NCBI GenBank assembly: GCA_037074615.1
Contig: CM073554.1
Coordinates: 19,604,501-19,668,500 of the forward strand
Length of the DNA: 64,000 nt
Direction: 5' to 3'
Source: Leucaena leucocephala
Lineage: Eukaryota > Streptophyta > Magnoliopsida > Fabales > Fabaceae
The position numbers were made by a program, and so were the translations under genes. Under the pieces are notes generated by a model. That model was not told where the DNA came from and did not search any database. It saw nothing but the letters and a program-made list of their open reading frames with translations. Below are positions 61,960 to 64,000 of this stretch, piece after piece (the first letter of the stretch is position 1; every line of letters starts with the position of its first letter).

Positions 61960-64000
61960 ATGGCGTTCAAGCACCTGATAACCCTGACTCGGCGTTCATA
62001 CCGACGTCGCGGCTATGCTCTCATATCTGCGTACAAGACCGTCCGATCCTCATCATCTTCTCCGGCTATCGCTACCGAATTATCCGTTCCTTCCCCTCCT
62101 CCTCCCAATGTCATGATCTACGATCGCCTCGCTGAGGCTGTGAAATCCAAACTCAAGCAGCTCGAGAACCCCGACCCACGATTCCTGAAATACGGGTCTC
62201 CTCGCCCCACCTTGTCGGATCATACTCGGATCCTTTCTGCACCCGAAACTCGTGTTACCACTCTTCCTAATGGACTTCGGGTGGCCACGGAGTCTAACCT
62301 TGCCGCGAAAACAGCTACAATATGCGTCTGGATTGACGCAGGATCGCGGTTTGAGACCGAGGAGACTAATGGGACGGCGCATTTCCTCGAGCACATGATC
62401 TTTGAGGGTTCTGAGAAGAGGACGTCGCGCCAGCTGGAGGAGGAGATTGAGAATATGGGTGGGCATTTGAATGCGTACACATCGAGGGAACAAACTATTT
62501 ATCATACCAAGGTCACGGATAAGGATGTCCCTGAGGCACTTGATATTTTGTCTGATATATTGCAGAATTCAAAGTTTGATGAGAAACGAATTAGCCTGGA
62601 GCGCGAGGTGATACTCAGGGAAATGGAAGAGGTAATGGGGATTACTTTTCGTTGTAAAATTGAGCTAGTGTTCTAGCTCAGGGCAACAAATTCAGACAAT
62701 AATTGGTAAATGTTATCTATTTTTCTCTTGTCTATGTCAGTTGCGGGGGCAAAATAATTGATCGTTTATAAAGCTTGTCATTTTGTCGAAGTAGTTTTTA
62801 AATCTGAAGCTCCTAGGCTCAAACTTCTCACGTGGATGTCAAGGCATAAGCTTGATGGGTTGGTTTAGTTTTAATTCTCTTTTGTCTGTCCTCTACCGAA
62901 AAAAAATATATCTTTTTTATCTTTCGAATTCAATTTTCTTATTGTTTTGGACTAAAGACAAGGTTTTGACTTTTACTGCAAAGGAGGTTGGTTGTACTGT
63001 CTGTAGCTTGCTCACGAAATTTTAGAAATCTCCCCACTTGTCATTTCGTTAGGTTCGACTGATATGCTGTTTATTTATTGAGGTGTTTCTCTGCATCTTC
63101 ATATTATATACTAAAACGGTTATATTTTTCTTCAAAATAAGATAATAGTCGAATAAGTCGATTCTAATATTTGTGTTTGGCATTGCAGCATAAGTAACTG
63201 TTTCTAGTGTTTTAGAGTTTTCTCTTTTACTGTTGTAATATCTTGTTCCGGTAAATGAACTACTCTAAATTAGTAGTTTGAACATGAAAAGCTTTTCTTA
63301 GTTTCTTACGTTGTGTTACATATAGCTGAATTGTGTTGTATAATGTATCATGCCGTCTTTTATTTTCTAATTTGTTTTTTACATGGAACTACTGGTAGGT
63401 TGAGGGGCAAACAGAGGAAGTCATTTTTGACCATTTGCATGCAACAGCTTTCCAGTACACTCCTCTGGGTAGAACTATTCTTGGACCTGCTCAGAACATT
63501 AAGACGATCACTAAAGATCATCTACAGAGCTACATTCAGACACACTACACAGCTCCCAGGATGGTATGCTGAAATCCTGAGCTCTTGTTTGTATGTATGA
63601 CCTTGTTAATGGTGCGTGCATAGTATTGCTGGAGACATGGTTATCTTGCAACTTATTTTCCATACAGATCATTATTTAGTACCGGAATATGGTATCTAGC
63701 CTAATGGCTATTTTCTGTTTGAGTCTGCTTTCTCAGGTAATAGCTGCATCTGGAGCTGTCAAGCATGAAGATATTGTTGGGCAAGTAAAAAAATTATTCA
63801 CAAAGTTGTCAGCAGATCCCACCACTGCTTCTCAATTAGTTGCGAAAGAACCAGCTATTTTTACCGGTTCTGAAGTGAGAATCTAAATACATAGTTGAAT
63901 ACATCACATATAACTCTGTTGATAGTAATATTTCATAACAACTTCCTTTCACTACTGCTGTGATACAGGTTAGAATGATTGATGATGATATTCCCCTTGC
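61960..64000 (+). CDS. Mitochondrial processing peptidase subunit beta, copy 2 (partial, cut by window edge)
   Basis: Exons 61960-62631, 63399-63563, 63737-63874 and 63969 to beyond 64000. They have the same phases and lengths (672, 165 and 138 bp) as the first three exons of copy 1, so the pair arose by DNA duplication in inverted orientation. No frameshift or stop in the 336 codons visible. The zinc motif HFLEH and E221 are kept. Several nearby positions that are uniform in the family have changed: FKGTEKR is FEGSEKR, TTYYAKV is TIYHTKV, TVGVWIDAG is TICVWIDAG and ISRERD is ISLERE. This suggests relaxed constraint or a shifted role. The presequence also differs (RRSYRRRGYALISAY). The remaining five exons must lie to the right of the window. 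Confidence 0.93.

Overview
This is nuclear DNA of a flowering plant, very probably a eudicot. The evidence is split genes with canonical GT-AG introns, plant-specific families (an AGC-VIII kinase with a DFD motif, U-box/ARM ligases, NPF transporters, DUF506, a mitochondrial processing peptidase beta of 531 residues), very AT-rich intergenic DNA and many small non-autonomous transposons. I cannot name the species. No prokaryotic, organellar or viral segment was recognised.

Layout. 1-3.4 kb: a decayed NRT1/PTR (NPF) transporter pseudogene on the minus strand, with a 257-bp tetranucleotide array in its first intron. 4.0-5.5 kb: a cluster of an unnamed repeat, partly as a foldback. 5.7-7.6 kb: an intact 60S ribosomal protein L32 gene (+). 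7.8-15.3 kb: gene-free DNA with Stowaway-like and hAT-like MITEs, a 1-kb foldback and an exact 60-bp duplication. 15.3-16.9 kb: an OXI1-type AGC kinase (-). 17-24.7 kb: gene-free, with one SINE. 25.0-27.2 kb: the U-box ligase CHIP (+). 30.2-33.9 kb: a PUB9-type U-box/ARM ligase (-). 36.8-37.1 kb: a promoter-like island without a gene. 38.9-44.5 kb: a segmental duplication whose copies are separated by a hAT-like element carrying a short-chain-dehydrogenase gene fragment. 46.2-46.7 kb: a second promoter-like island. 46.8-47.7 kb: a DUF506 gene (-). 53.5-58.0 kb: a complete gene for mitochondrial processing peptidase beta (-). 58.7-59.5 kb: a hAT-like MITE. 60.1-61.3 kb: a NIPA-type magnesium-transporter pseudogene (-). 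61.96-64.0 kb: a second, divergently oriented MPP-beta gene (+), cut by the window edge.

Working together: the genes do not form a pathway. Two are ubiquitin ligases (CHIP and PUB9-like, about 3 kb apart, convergent), one is a stress kinase, one is ribosomal, and two are duplicate copies of the same mitochondrial peptidase/complex III subunit. The most interesting signals are the diverging inverted MPP-beta pair, the hAT-like element that has captured an exon fragment, the two promoter-like islands sharing motifs, and three repeat families that account for much of the intergenic DNA. I found no convincing new biological system.
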